Shown here piece after piece: positions 7,156 through 15,103 of a stretch of 15,245 nt of DNA. Within the stretch, counting starts at the first letter, position 1, and each line of letters opens with the position of its first letter. A program made the translations under genes and the position numbers. Location of the stretch: assembly GCA_041752455.1 (NCBI GenBank), contig JBGSWL010000160.1, forward strand, positions 1 to 15,245, read 5' to 3'. The notes beneath the pieces are model-generated. The model was not told where the DNA came from and did not search any database. It worked only from the letters and a program-made list of their open reading frames with translations. This DNA comes from JBGSWL01 sp041752455 (GTDB lineage: Bacteria > Pseudomonadota > Alphaproteobacteria > Rhizobiales > Rhizobiaceae).

Positions 7156-7163
7156 GATCGGCA

Positions 7164-7167
7164 CTCC
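7164..7167 (-). promoter_or_regulatory. Ribosome-binding site deciding the acsA2 start
   Basis: GGAG on the minus strand lies 8 bases before the ATG at 7153-7155. It lies downstream of the alternative in-frame ATG at 7183-7185, inside the longer reading, so the shorter 653-residue protein is favoured. The next residues (TEHSLLW) also look like the usual family N-terminus. Confidence 0.6.
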
Positions 7168-7303
7168 GTTCCGTGGCATTTGCAATCGCTGTGGTTAAGC
7201 CGCATGCCGCTGGCTCGCAAGGCTGATGGCAGTTATTCACCGCCCGCAGAACGCGGACGCTTGGTGCTGTCATCGGCCCGGATTTTTTGCTAAGCCGCGC
7301 ACC

Positions 7304-9094
7304 ATGAAAAAGCGGCCTCTGCGGTTTGCCCGCAATATCCTCGCCCTTCTTGCTGTCGTGGGCCTGGCGGTTTGGGCATCCCTACCTTTTCTGGTTTCCA
7401 CCGACACGGTCCGCGTGGCGATCGAGCGCGAGCTCGGCCGGGTCGCGGGAATGACGGTCGAACTTGGCGGACCAACCCGCGTCGCGCTGTTCCCGCGCCA
7501 GGTGGCGACGCTGTCAGACGTCCGTTTCTCGGTTCCCGGCGTTGAAGTTCCGGTCCTGAGCGTCGAGACGCTGACCGTCGACATCAAGGGACGATCCCTG
7601 CTCGGTGGCCGCCCGGTCTTTACCGCTTTCGGCCTGACGCGACCGCATTTTCAGCCGTTGGTCGGTTCTGCCGGCAGGATCGACTGGATCAAATCGGCGG
7701 GGCGGGTCGGCCAGCGTCTTGAGGCTCAGGCTGCGGGACAGGAACTGCCGGGCACGGAACCCCGCCTCGGCAACATTTCCATCGTTAACGGGCGCGTTAC
7801 CCTGCCGGCGGGGCCCTCGGGAGCCGAGGAAATCACGGCCGTCAACGCCACAGCCAATTGGCGGACGCTTGCCGATCCCCTGTCCGTCGCAGGCGATTTC
7901 ATATGGCGCGGAACCCCGGCGAACTTGCGCCTCGATGTCGCTGCACCGGTTGACTTCATGGCAGGGACCCCTGGCGCCCTGCAACTTGACCTGCGCTCAG
8001 ACGTGGCAAACCTGACATTCACAGGGCAGGCAAATGGCGGGGCCAGCCATCACGGAGAGGGCAAGCTTGCCTTCGAAACACCGTCGATGCGCGCGCTTCT
8101 GCAGCTGTTCGGCAGCCAGATCACAGAAGGTCGTGCGCTCGGCAAGGTGGCCCTTGAAAGCCCGGTCAAGCTTACCGGATCGCGTTTGCGTTTTGAAAAA
8201 CTAGCCATCAGCGTCAACGAAAATGCAGGCGTCGGTGCGCTCGAGATTGCGGCCGCGACCGGTGATACCGTTGCCTCCGTGACTGGCACGCTGGATTTTC
8301 GCACCCTCGATCTGTCTGCATTTCTTGGCGCCTTCATCGCCTTGCCGCGGGACAGCGAGCCGGTGGTGGACCTCAAGTCACCAGCTCTGGCGGATCTTCG
8401 CATCTCTTCAAAGCAGGCCAGTTTCGGAACGCTGCAACTTGCAAACCTCGCCGCCACGGCGCGGGTCAGCAAGGACGCGGCCATCTTCGATATCGGCGAT
8501 GCGACCGCCTATGGCGGCCATGTTCAGGCAAGGCTGCAACTGCGCACCGATGGCGCAAGCCGGAATGCGGAGATCATTCTGGCTGGCCAGAACGTGGACA
8601 GCCTGCAGGTCGCCCGCGATTTTCCCCTTCCCAAAGTGATGCCGGTCGGAACCGGCACCTTCTCGGTGACGCTGGCCGCCCCCATGGCCCGTTGGGAGGA
8701 CATGGCATTGGCAGCTACCGGAAAGGTCTCGCTCGAAATGCGGCCGGGCTCCATGCCGGGCCTTGGCATCAAGGCCCTCGAAAAGGCCAAGGCCAACAAC
8801 CGCTATGTTTCGATGGACACCAGTTCGATTGGGGAACCCTTCGACGTTGCAAGTTTCAACGCCGAAATTTCCGCTGGACTGGCCACCTTGTCGAAAACGC
8901 AAATTGCCTATCCTGCTGGCAACATCGATCTGAGCGGTATCATTTCCTACGATAGCGGCAGTCTGGCGCTCACCGCGACCGTCAGCGGCAATCCGCCATC
9001 CGATCCGCCTGCGTCGTCATACTTCTTCATAGGCGGATCCTGGGACCGGCCCTTTGCCTTTCCGGTCATTTCCGGGACACCGGAACTCGACTGA
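7304..9094 (+). CDS. AsmA-family protein (single-pass inner-membrane anchored)
   Basis: The 596-residue product begins MKKRPLRFARN, followed at once by one hydrophobic helix (about residues 12-28, ILALLAVVGLAVWASLP). The rest should be a large periplasmic domain rich in beta strands. Near the start is 'STDTVRVAIERELGRVAGMTVELGGPTRVALFPRQVATLSDVRFS', the AsmA signature pattern. The C-terminal part ('TGKVSLEMRPGSMPGLGIKALEK', 'DLSGIISYDSGSLALTATVSGN') fits the AsmA C-terminal region. AsmA-type proteins resemble bridge-like lipid transporters and affect outer-membrane lipid and protein assembly. A start at 7226 is possible, but it would put 26 uncharacteristic residues before the membrane helix, so I prefer 7304. 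No clear Shine-Dalgarno precedes it. It is divergent from acsA2 across 148 bp, and a small membrane protein gene follows in the same direction. Confidence 0.82.
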   Translation: MKKRPLRFARNILALLAVVGLAVWASLPFLVSTDTVRVAIERELGRVAGMTVELGGPTRVALFPRQVATLSDVRFSVPGVEVPVLSVETLTVDIKGRSLLGGRPVFTAFGLTRPHFQPLVGSAGRIDWIKSAGRVGQRLEAQAAGQELPGTEPRLGNISIVNGRVTLPAGPSGAEEITAVNATANWRTLADPLSVAGDFIWRGTPANLRLDVAAPVDFMAGTPGALQLDLRSDVANLTFTGQANGGASHHGEGKLAFETPSMRALLQLFGSQITEGRALGKVALESPVKLTGSRLRFEKLAISVNENAGVGALEIAAATGDTVASVTGTLDFRTLDLSAFLGAFIALPRDSEPVVDLKSPALADLRISSKQASFGTLQLANLAATARVSKDAAIFDIGDATAYGGHVQARLQLRTDGASRNAEIILAGQNVDSLQVARDFPLPKVMPVGTGTFSVTLAAPMARWEDMALAATGKVSLEMRPGSMPGLGIKALEKAKANNRYVSMDTSSIGEPFDVASFNAEISAGLATLSKTQIAYPAGNIDLSGIISYDSGSLALTATVSGNPPSDPPASSYFFIGGSWDRPFAFPVISGTPELD

Positions 9095-9174
9095 AGCAAC
9101 ATGGCTAAGGACCGGTTACGCCATTTGCGCGCCTTTTAACCGTTCTTTACCTTCCGGCGCGACAATGGTGCGGT

Positions 9175-9450
9175 GTGCAACCTTCGGCCGGGCGGCTTTC
9201 GACAACCGTGTTCCAGACCCTGTCCATCGCCATCAAGATCGTGTTTGCCTCGACGCTTGTCGGCGCGGGCCTATCGGCGTTCGATATCACGGCGGCGGAA
9301 GTTCTGGCGCGCGCCGGTATCACACCTGAACTGGTGGCAGACCTTGCAGCCAAAGCCCTCGAGTGGGCCCTGCCGAACATGGTGCTCGGCTCAATGGTGA
9401 TCGTGCCGGTCTGGTTCCTCGTCATGCTGCTCAAACCGCCGCGCGGCTGA
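9175..9450 (+). CDS. Small two-helix membrane protein (DUF6460-like)
   Basis: The 91-residue product has two hydrophobic segments: about residues 16-36 (LSIAIKIVFASTLVGAGLSAF) and 68-86 (NMVLGSMVIVPVWFLVMLL). They are joined by a short helix 'TPELVADLAAKALEWALP', and the end KPPRG is basic and proline-rich. The pattern 'S.iVG..Ls.f.it...vL...Git......la....eWa.p....Ga.vvvPvW' resembles DUF6460 proteins of Hyphomicrobiales. I recall this without a search, and no function is known to me. The start is uncertain: GTG at 9175 gives 91 residues, and an in-frame GTG at 9208 gives 80. Neither has a strong ribosome-binding site. The gene follows the AsmA-family gene by 80 bp and may share its transcript. 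It converges on potI with only 24 bp between the stops. Confidence 0.65.
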   Translation: MQPSAGRLSTTVFQTLSIAIKIVFASTLVGAGLSAFDITAAEVLARAGITPELVADLAAKALEWALPNMVLGSMVIVPVWFLVMLLKPPRG

Positions 9451-9474
9451 GCGGGCACCCCGTCGATCGACCGA

Positions 9475-10284
9475 TCAATGGGCGCGTTCGGCGCGCGCGT
9501 CCATCACGACACGACGTTTGTTGACGAGCGCTGCGGAGATGACGCCGATTGTCACAAACGCTATCAGGATCGTGCAGACGGCATTGATTTCCGGCGTCAC
9601 GCCGAGGCGGACCTGCGAATAGATCTTCATCGGCAGCGTCGTCGCACCCGGACCGGACGTGAAGTTCGAAATCACCAGATCGTCGAGTGACAAGGTGAAA
9701 GCCAGCATCCAGCCCGAAACAACCGCCGGCATGATCACCGGCAGCGTCACCTGCATGAAGGTCCTGAACGGCGGGCAGCCGAGGTCCATCGCCGCTTCTT
9801 CGAGCGACCGGTCAAACGAGATCAGGCGCGCCTGAACGACAACCGCCACAAAACACATGGTGAAGGTTATGTGGGCGAGCGTCACGGTCCAGAAACCGCG
9901 GTCGAAGTCGATGGCCACGAAAAGCAGCAGCAGCGAAAGGCCGGTGATAACTTCGGGCATGACGAGCGGTGCAAACACCATGCCGGTGAAGAGGGTCCGC
10001 CCGAAGAAGCGCGTATGGCGCACCAGCGTGACGGCGGCGAGTGTTCCGAGGATGGTTGCGACCGAGGCTGACAACAGCGCGACACGGATCGTCACCCATG
10101 CCGCATCCATCAAGCCCTGGTTGCGGAACAGTTCGACATACCACTTGGTCGAAAACCCGCCCCAGACCGTGACGAGACGCGATTCGTTGAACGAATAAAT
10201 GATCAGCAACAGGATCGGGATGTAGAGGAAGGAAAACCCGAAGACGAGCGACGAGATGTTGAACCAGTTGAGACGTCCGGCCAT
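9475..10284 (-). CDS. potI: Putrescine/spermidine ABC transporter permease PotI
   Basis: The 269-residue inner-membrane permease has about six hydrophobic helices, starting at residues 11-30 (SLVFGFSFLYIPILLLIIYS). The cytoplasmic EAA loop EEAAMDLGCPPFRTFMQVTLP, which contacts the ATPase, is clear. 'SLDDLVISNFTSGPGATTLPMKIYSQVRLGVTPEINA' is typical of the PotC/PotI group. It forms the membrane channel with PotH. The ATG lies one base past the potH stop, with a strong AGGAGG (10294-10299 on the plus strand) 9 bases before it, so the two are translationally linked. It is the last gene of the pot operon. No rho-independent terminator is visible in the short gap to the convergent small membrane protein gene. 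Confidence 0.93.
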   Translation of the reverse strand: MAGRLNWFNISSLVFGFSFLYIPILLLIIYSFNESRLVTVWGGFSTKWYVELFRNQGLMDAAWVTIRVALLSASVATILGTLAAVTLVRHTRFFGRTLFTGMVFAPLVMPEVITGLSLLLLFVAIDFDRGFWTVTLAHITFTMCFVAVVVQARLISFDRSLEEAAMDLGCPPFRTFMQVTLPVIMPAVVSGWMLAFTLSLDDLVISNFTSGPGATTLPMKIYSQVRLGVTPEINAVCTILIAFVTIGVISAALVNKRRVVMDARAERAH

Positions 10285-10285
10285 G

Positions 10286-11176
10286 TCAGTTTGCCTCCTG
10301 CGCCCGGGCCTGCGCCCGCTGGAAGAGGACGATCGGGATCACCAGCACCATCAGCAGGATGGTGGCCACCGCCGAGGCGAGCGGCCAATCACGATTGTTG
10401 AAAAACTCGGTCCACAACTGCTTGCCGATCATCAGCGTCTGGGTTCCACCGAGCAGATCGGGAATGACGAACTCGCCGACCGCCGGAATGAAGACCAGGA
10501 AGCAACCGGCGACAACGCCCGGAATGGCAAGCCGCGCGGTGACCTTCCAGAACGCGGAAATCGGTGAGCAGCCGAGATCCTGCGCCGCTTCGATCAGGGA
10601 ATAGTCGAGCTTTTCAAGCGTCGAATAGATCGGCAGTACCATGAACGGCAGGTAGGAATAGACGATGCCGATGAAGATCGCGGTCTCGGTGTTGAGGATC
10701 TGCAGCGGTTCGTTGATGACACCGATGCCCATCAGGAATTGGTTCAGAAGGCCTTCCGGCTTCAGGATGCCGATCCACGCATAGACGCGGATCAGGAACG
10801 AGGTCCAGAACGGCAGGATCACCAGCATCAGCAAGATCGGGCGCAGGTTTTCCGGCGCGCGCGCCATGCCGTAGGCGAGCGGAAAGCCGATCAGCAGCGT
10901 CAGGAATGTCGAGATGATCGCGATGCGCAGCGAGCGCAGATAGGCGTTGATGTAGAGGGAGTCCTCGAAGAGGAACACGAAGTTGTCGAAGTCCCACTGA
11001 GAAATCGCGGTGCCGATTTCGGAAAATGATTTGATCTGCGGCACGTATGGCGGAATTGCGAGCGCGCCGTCCGACAGCGACAGCCGGAAGACGATCAGGA
11101 ACGGCAGCATGAAGAAGACAAGCAGCCATGTGTAGGGAATGGCGATGACGAGACGGCGGGTGATCGCGTTCAGCAT
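10286..11176 (-). CDS. potH: Putrescine/spermidine ABC transporter permease PotH
   Basis: The 296-residue permease has six or so membrane helices, starting at residues 9-30 (LVIAIPYTWLLVFFMLPFLIVF). Its periplasmic loop after the first helix is longer than in PotI, as is usual for PotB/PotH. The EAA loop reads EAAQDLGCSPISAFWKVTARLAIPG. 'GEFVIPDLLGGTQTLMIGKQLWTEFFNNRDWPLASA' is characteristic of this subunit. It pairs with PotI and is driven by PotG. GGAG overlaps the potG stop codon and sits 8 bases before the ATG, and only 5 bp separate it from potG, showing operon organisation. Confidence 0.93.
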   Translation of the reverse strand: MLNAITRRLVIAIPYTWLLVFFMLPFLIVFRLSLSDGALAIPPYVPQIKSFSEIGTAISQWDFDNFVFLFEDSLYINAYLRSLRIAIISTFLTLLIGFPLAYGMARAPENLRPILLMLVILPFWTSFLIRVYAWIGILKPEGLLNQFLMGIGVINEPLQILNTETAIFIGIVYSYLPFMVLPIYSTLEKLDYSLIEAAQDLGCSPISAFWKVTARLAIPGVVAGCFLVFIPAVGEFVIPDLLGGTQTLMIGKQLWTEFFNNRDWPLASAVATILLMVLVIPIVLFQRAQARAQEAN

Positions 11177-11181
11177 TGCCC

Positions 11182-12321
11182 CTACTCCGACAACAGAATG
11201 CCGGCATCGGGCGCAAAGTGCAGCCAGATTTTTTCATCATAGCCGATCGGATCATCGACCGACCGCTCGCGGTTGAGGAGGGATGCCTTCACGATTTTGC
11301 CGTTTGCGAGACGCACGTTGAACAGCGTCATGTCGCCGAGATAGGCGATGTCCCAGACTTCGCCCTCGAACGCATTGACCGCGTTTTCAGGGCGCTGGCG
11401 TGCAACGCGCAGCTTTTCCGGGCGGATCGCAAATGATGCGTCCGACGCAAATTGCGGCGCTTTTTCCGCAGCAACCTTCATCTTGAAGCCGTCGGCGCCG
11501 TCCAGCGTCACCATGCCCGATTCGGCGCCGGTGACCGTGCCATCCAGCATGTTCACCGAACCGATGAAGTCGGCCACATAGCGCGATGTCGGCGCCTCAT
11601 AGATCTCGGCGGGCGTGCCGATCTGCTTGATGATGCCCTTGTCCATCACGGCGATACGATCGGACATGGTCATCGCCTCTTCCTGATCGTGCGTGACGAT
11701 CATGAAGGTCAGGCCGAGTTCCTGCTGCAAGTCCATCAGTTCGAACTGGGTTTCCTCGCGCAGCTTCTTGTCAAGCGCGCCGAGTGGTTCATCGAGGAGC
11801 AGCAACTTGGGCCGCTTGGCGACGGCGCGCGCCAGCGCCACGCGCTGACGCTGACCACCGGAAAGCTGGTGCGGCTTGCGCCGGGCAAACTGCTCGAGCT
11901 TGACCAGCTTGAGCATTTCCGCGACGCGCTTGGCGATATCGGGCGCCGACATCGCAGCCTGTTTAAGCCCGAAGGCGATGTTCTGTTCGACCGTCATGTG
12001 CGGGAACAGCGCGTAGGACTGGAACATCATGTTGACGGGGCGTTTGTGCGGCGGAACACCCTTCAGCGACTGGCCGTCGAGATAGATGTCGCCGGAGGAC
12101 GGCTCCTCAAAGCCGGCTAGCATGCGCAGCAGCGTCGTCTTGCCGCAGCCTGATGGTCCGAGCAGCGAGAAGAATTCGCGCTCGAAGACGTGAAGCGTCA
12201 GATTGTCGACAGCGACGAAATCACCGAACTTCTTGGTGACGCCTTCGAACGCGATGTATGGCTTGGAAGCCGGATCGTTCCAGGGCGCAAAAGTGCGCCG
12301 CGTGCTGCCGAGAGATTTCAT
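11182..12321 (-). CDS. potG: Putrescine/spermidine ABC transporter ATP-binding protein PotG
   Basis: The 379-residue cytoplasmic ATPase has Walker A GPSGCGKTT, Q-loop region MMFQSYALFPHMT, signature LSGGQRQRVALARA, Walker B LLLLDEP, D-loop GALD and switch His in VTHDQEEAM. After about residue 250 a TOBE-type regulatory domain follows ('VNMLDGTVTGAESGMVTL', 'AIRPEKLRVARQRPENAVNAFEGEV'). This is the layout of polyamine/spermidine importer ATPases and the length is normal. It energises import through PotH and PotI. The ATG is preceded by a G-rich stretch (GGGGG, 5 bases before). The 84-bp gap to potF holds a strong terminator, so potG expression may be set by read-through from potF or by its own initiation. 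Confidence 0.94.
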   Translation of the reverse strand: MKSLGSTRRTFAPWNDPASKPYIAFEGVTKKFGDFVAVDNLTLHVFEREFFSLLGPSGCGKTTLLRMLAGFEEPSSGDIYLDGQSLKGVPPHKRPVNMMFQSYALFPHMTVEQNIAFGLKQAAMSAPDIAKRVAEMLKLVKLEQFARRKPHQLSGGQRQRVALARAVAKRPKLLLLDEPLGALDKKLREETQFELMDLQQELGLTFMIVTHDQEEAMTMSDRIAVMDKGIIKQIGTPAEIYEAPTSRYVADFIGSVNMLDGTVTGAESGMVTLDGADGFKMKVAAEKAPQFASDASFAIRPEKLRVARQRPENAVNAFEGEVWDIAYLGDMTLFNVRLANGKIVKASLLNRERSVDDPIGYDEKIWLHFAPDAGILLSE

Positions 12322-12340
12322 GAGTGCCCCCGTCGAACTT

Positions 12341-12356
12341 GCCCGCGCGCGCGGGC
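12341..12356. repeat. Perfect GC palindrome between potF and potG
   Basis: GCCCGCGC followed directly by GCGCGGGC is a perfect 16-bp palindrome. It lies 11 bp downstream, in the direction of pot transcription, from the terminator at 12360-12393 and 20 bp before the potG start. In the mRNA it could form a second stem close to the potG ribosome-binding site. Chance is possible in a GC-rich genome. Confidence 0.5.
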
Positions 12357-12359
12357 GGT

Positions 12360-12393
12360 GACGAAAAAGTCCCGGGACTGGCGTCCCGGGACT
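12360..12393 (-). terminator. Intra-operon rho-independent terminator after potF
   Basis: AGTCCCGGGAC (12368-12378) and GTCCCGGGACT (12383-12393) are an exact 11-bp stem with a TGGC loop. On the minus strand it is followed by a T-run (TTTTTCGTC). It begins 12 bases after the potF stop codon. Such a stem between a binding-protein gene and the membrane components is a familiar way of making the binding protein in excess and protecting its mRNA 3' end. Confidence 0.88.
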
Positions 12394-12405
12394 GATGGTC
12401 TTGTA

Positions 12406-13503
12406 TCACTGGCCGGTCGTGACCTTGGTCCACAGGCGGGTGAAGAGACGCTGTGTGCCCTGATCCTTCGGCGAGACCGTGTAGAGGCCTGCAAGGGTTT
12501 CTTCATCCGGATAGATCGCCGTGTCGCCGATCACATCCTCGTTCAGCAGTTCCTTGGAAGCAAGATTGCCGTTGGCATAGTAGACGTAGTTGGAGGCCTT
12601 CGCCATGACATCCGGACGCATGATGTAGTTCAGGAACTCATGGGCTTCGGCGACATTCTTGGCATCGGCGGGGATCGCCATGTTGTCGAACCACATCAGG
12701 GCCCCTTCCTTGGGGATGTGGTATTCGACGGTGACACCGGCGGCGGCTTCAGCCGCACGATCGCGCGCTTGCAGGATATCGCCCGACCAGCCGAAGGCCA
12801 CGCAGATGTCGCCATTGGCAAGCGCGTTGATGTATTCCGACGAATGGAACTTGCGGACCGACGGGCGGATTTTCAGCAGGTGCTCTTCTGCCTTGGCGAG
12901 ATCATCCGGGTTGCTGGAGTCGGGATCGAGGCCGAGATATTTCAGCGCTGCCGGAACGATTTCCTCAGCCGTATCGAGCATGTAAACGCCGCAGTCTGCG
13001 ACTTTGGCGATCATCTCCGGATCCATGACGAGGGCCAGCGAGTTGACCGGCGCATCGCCGATGCGCTGCTTGACCATGTCGACATTGATGCCGAGCCCGG
13101 TCGTGCCCCACATGTAGTTGATGGCGTATTCATTGCCCGGATCGTACTTTTCCAGGCGGGCGTTGATCGCCGGGTCCATGTTAGAGAGGTTGGTCAGCTT
13201 GGACTTGTCGAGCTTCTGGAACACGCCGGCCTGGATCTGACGGGCAAGGAATGTGCCGGTGGGCACGACAACGTCGTAGCCGGTGGCGCCGGCAAGCAGC
13301 TTGGTTTCGAGGATTTCGTTGGAATCAAACACATCGTAGACAATCTTGATGCCGGTCTCTTCGGTGAACTCGGCGAGGATGTCTTCGTCGATGTAGTCCG
13401 ACCAATTGTAGACGTTGACGACACGTTCCTGCGCCGCAGCGACGCCTGCAAAAGCGGTTGCGGCAAGGGCGGTGGTTGCAAGAAGGGTAACAAGACGGTT
13501 CAT
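12406..13503 (-). CDS. potF: Periplasmic putrescine-binding protein PotF
   Basis: The 365-residue product starts with a classical signal peptide (MNRLVTLLATTALAATAFAGVAAA), with cleavage likely after AAA near residue 24. The mature protein begins QERVVNVYNWSDYIDEDIL, the hallmark of PotD/PotF proteins. Other conserved pieces are 'TGYDVVVPTG', 'WGTTGLGINVD', 'LDTAEEIVPAALKYLG', 'GDICVAFGWSGDI' and 'DNMAIPADAKN'. The WSD, the Glu of DTAEEI, the Trp-Asp of GWSGD and the Asp of MAIPAD match residues that hold the amine groups in E. coli PotF, so a polyamine ligand is well supported. Whether it is putrescine, spermidine or another diamine cannot be read directly. GGAG lies 9 bases before the ATG. 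It is followed by a terminator and then potG. Confidence 0.94.
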   Translation of the reverse strand: MNRLVTLLATTALAATAFAGVAAAQERVVNVYNWSDYIDEDILAEFTEETGIKIVYDVFDSNEILETKLLAGATGYDVVVPTGTFLARQIQAGVFQKLDKSKLTNLSNMDPAINARLEKYDPGNEYAINYMWGTTGLGINVDMVKQRIGDAPVNSLALVMDPEMIAKVADCGVYMLDTAEEIVPAALKYLGLDPDSSNPDDLAKAEEHLLKIRPSVRKFHSSEYINALANGDICVAFGWSGDILQARDRAAEAAAGVTVEYHIPKEGALMWFDNMAIPADAKNVAEAHEFLNYIMRPDVMAKASNYVYYANGNLASKELLNEDVIGDTAIYPDEETLAGLYTVSPKDQGTQRLFTRLWTKVTTGQ

Positions 13504-13628
13504 GCGGCAGGTCTCCGGTCTCTAGTGACTGGCGCCCCCCGGCGTCTCCGGAGGGCATTGCATGAAAGCCTATGTTCGTTTCCGGCACTGCACAAGAGGT
13601 TATGGCCAAGCGGGTGCAACGCAAAAAA
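13504..13628 (-). promoter_or_regulatory. Intergenic region likely carrying the potF promoter
   Basis: The 125-bp gap between the glutamine-synthetase-like gene and potF is the only sizeable space before the pot genes, so a promoter probably lies here. The best pair I can see on the minus strand is TTGTGC, 17 bases, TAGGCT, which is a weak match. I see no rho-independent terminator for the upstream gene, although TTTTTT follows its stop directly. Read-through from upstream into potF is therefore possible. Confidence 0.3.
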
Positions 13629-15077
13629 TCAAAGATAAGTGGTTCTTTCCAACGGGGTAATCTCTGCCCAGAAGGCGAGGATTTCAGCGCGCTTGAGGTC
13701 CTTGTAGATGCGGCTGAGTTCCGGGCCGAGCGCCCGGTCGCAGAACTGGCCGGCACGCATCAGCTTGAGCGCCTCGTCCATGTCGTCGGGCAAATGCTCG
13801 GCCGACGTTACCGCATCATAGGCGTTGCCGGTGATCGGCGGTGGCGGCACCGCGCGGCTTTCCATCCCTTCCATCATGGCTTGGAGGATCGCGCAAAGCA
13901 CGAGGTAAGGATTGGCATCAGCCCCGGCGATGCGGTGTTCGATGCGCCGGTTCTCCGGCATGGATGCGGGAATGCGCAGGGCCACCGAGCGGTTGTTTTC
14001 ACCCCAGACGGCGCGCGTCGGTGCATAGGAACCCGGCTGGATGCGACGGAAACCGTTCCATGAGTTGATGAAGATCAGCAGCGCCTGCGGCATGGTGCGC
14101 AGCAATTCGGCCACCGCGCCGCGCAGCAGGACTTCCCCGTCGACCGGATCGGCGAAAATGTTCTTGCCCTCGGCGTTCAGCATGGAGGCATGCACATGCA
14201 TGCCGTTGCCTGCATATTCCATGAAGGGCTTGGCCATGAAGGTTGCCTGCAGGCCATGCTTGCGGGCGCAGCCATAGACGGTCCGGCGCAGCATGATGAC
14301 ATCATCTGCCGCCCGCAGCGGATCGCCGCGATGCTTCAGGTTGACCTCGAACTGGCCGGGCGCAGCCTCCTTGATGATCGTGTCGATCGGAAGGCCCTGG
14401 CTGTCGGCGGACATCCGGATGTCCTCGAACAGATGCTCGTATTCATCGAGGTCATCGAGGCCATACATGCGCTGGCGGTCCGGGCCGTTTTCGGCGCCCA
14501 CCGGCGCCGGCATGCCGTCATCCCAGTCGGTGCCGGGATGGAGCAGATAGAATTCCAGCTCGAAGGCAACGACCGGAAAATAATCGCGTTGCGCCATGGC
14601 CTTGGTGATTCGCGCCAGCGCGTTTCGGCTGTCCGGACGGAACGGCAGGCCCTCAGGCGTGAAGGTGCGCAGCAGCACCTGCGCCGTCGGGCGCTTGGCC
14701 CAGTAGACCCGCGACAACGTACCCGGCACGGCACGGAAGTAGCCATCCTGATCGCCGGTCTCGATATGCAGGCCGGTCTCGGTGACCTCGCGGCCCCAGA
14801 CGTCCAGCCCGTGGATCGACATCGGGAAATTCACGCCTTCCATGAAGGCTTTCTTCAAGGCATCGGCGGGCGCCCATTTGCCACGCATGATTCCGTTGGG
14901 ATCAACGACCAGAAACTCGACCGCCTGAAGGTCCGGATTCTTGGCCATGAAGGCGTTGTATTCCTCAAGGCTCGGCTCGAGATCGAACGACGTTTCTGGT
15001 CTTGTTGGCAATTGCGGCCTGCGATTTTGTTGATGTTGCCGTGACTCAAGGCCCGGTCGACGGCCTTTGTCAATCAT
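13629..15077 (-). CDS. Glutamine synthetase family protein, probable gamma-glutamylpolyamine synthetase
   Basis: The 482-residue product has the glutamine synthetase fold signals. An N-terminal beta-grasp segment contains 'VEFLVVDPNGIMRGKWAPADALKKAF'. The catalytic domain has FELEFYLL, 'AAPGQFEVNLKHRGDPLRAADDVIMLR', 'GNGMHVHASM' (ammonia/ATP-site region), NSWNGFRRIQPGSYAP, ENNRSVALRIP and 'RIEHRIAGADANPYL'. Family members near polyamine genes, such as E. coli PuuA, ligate glutamate to putrescine with ATP, the first step of the gamma-glutamyl putrescine pathway. The adjacent potFGHI operon favours this over ammonia assimilation. The N-terminus is uncertain: the ATG at 15077 adds about 25 basic, atypical residues (MIDKGRRPGLESRQHQQ...), and a TTG near 15011 would give a more usual start. 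The gene begins 26 bp after the upstream regulator's stop, so the two may be cotranscribed. Confidence 0.85.
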   Translation of the reverse strand: MIDKGRRPGLESRQHQQNRRPQLPTRPETSFDLEPSLEEYNAFMAKNPDLQAVEFLVVDPNGIMRGKWAPADALKKAFMEGVNFPMSIHGLDVWGREVTETGLHIETGDQDGYFRAVPGTLSRVYWAKRPTAQVLLRTFTPEGLPFRPDSRNALARITKAMAQRDYFPVVAFELEFYLLHPGTDWDDGMPAPVGAENGPDRQRMYGLDDLDEYEHLFEDIRMSADSQGLPIDTIIKEAAPGQFEVNLKHRGDPLRAADDVIMLRRTVYGCARKHGLQATFMAKPFMEYAGNGMHVHASMLNAEGKNIFADPVDGEVLLRGAVAELLRTMPQALLIFINSWNGFRRIQPGSYAPTRAVWGENNRSVALRIPASMPENRRIEHRIAGADANPYLVLCAILQAMMEGMESRAVPPPPITGNAYDAVTSAEHLPDDMDEALKLMRAGQFCDRALGPELSRIYKDLKRAEILAFWAEITPLERTTYL

Positions 15078-15103
15078 GCGGCACGTCGTTCCACGCGACT
15101 GCC

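Noticed and set aside
6404..7273. A 289-codon minus-strand open frame overlapping acsA2 in another frame
   Set aside because: It has an Arg/Gly/Pro-rich composition typical of an off-frame reading, while acsA2 carries complete family motifs in its own frame.
9451..9474. CGATCG-containing small palindromes between the convergent small membrane protein gene and potI
   Set aside because: They are too short, and no T-run follows on either strand, so a terminator is not supported.
13590..13628. Possible sigma-54 (-24/-12) promoter before potF on the minus strand (TTGCAC ... TTGGC)
   Set aside because: The GG and GC core dinucleotides do not fall at the required spacing, so the match to TGGCAC-N5-TTGC is not acceptable.
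12190..13638. A 482-codon open frame on the + strand opposite potG and potF
   Set aside because: It lies antisense to two well-supported genes. Its product is rich in Asp, His, Arg and Val with no family pattern, as expected from the GC-rich complement of real coding sequence.
14190..15044. A 284-codon open frame on the + strand
   Set aside because: It is antisense to the glutamine-synthetase-like gene, whose motifs are unambiguous. The antisense product shows no recognisable domain.
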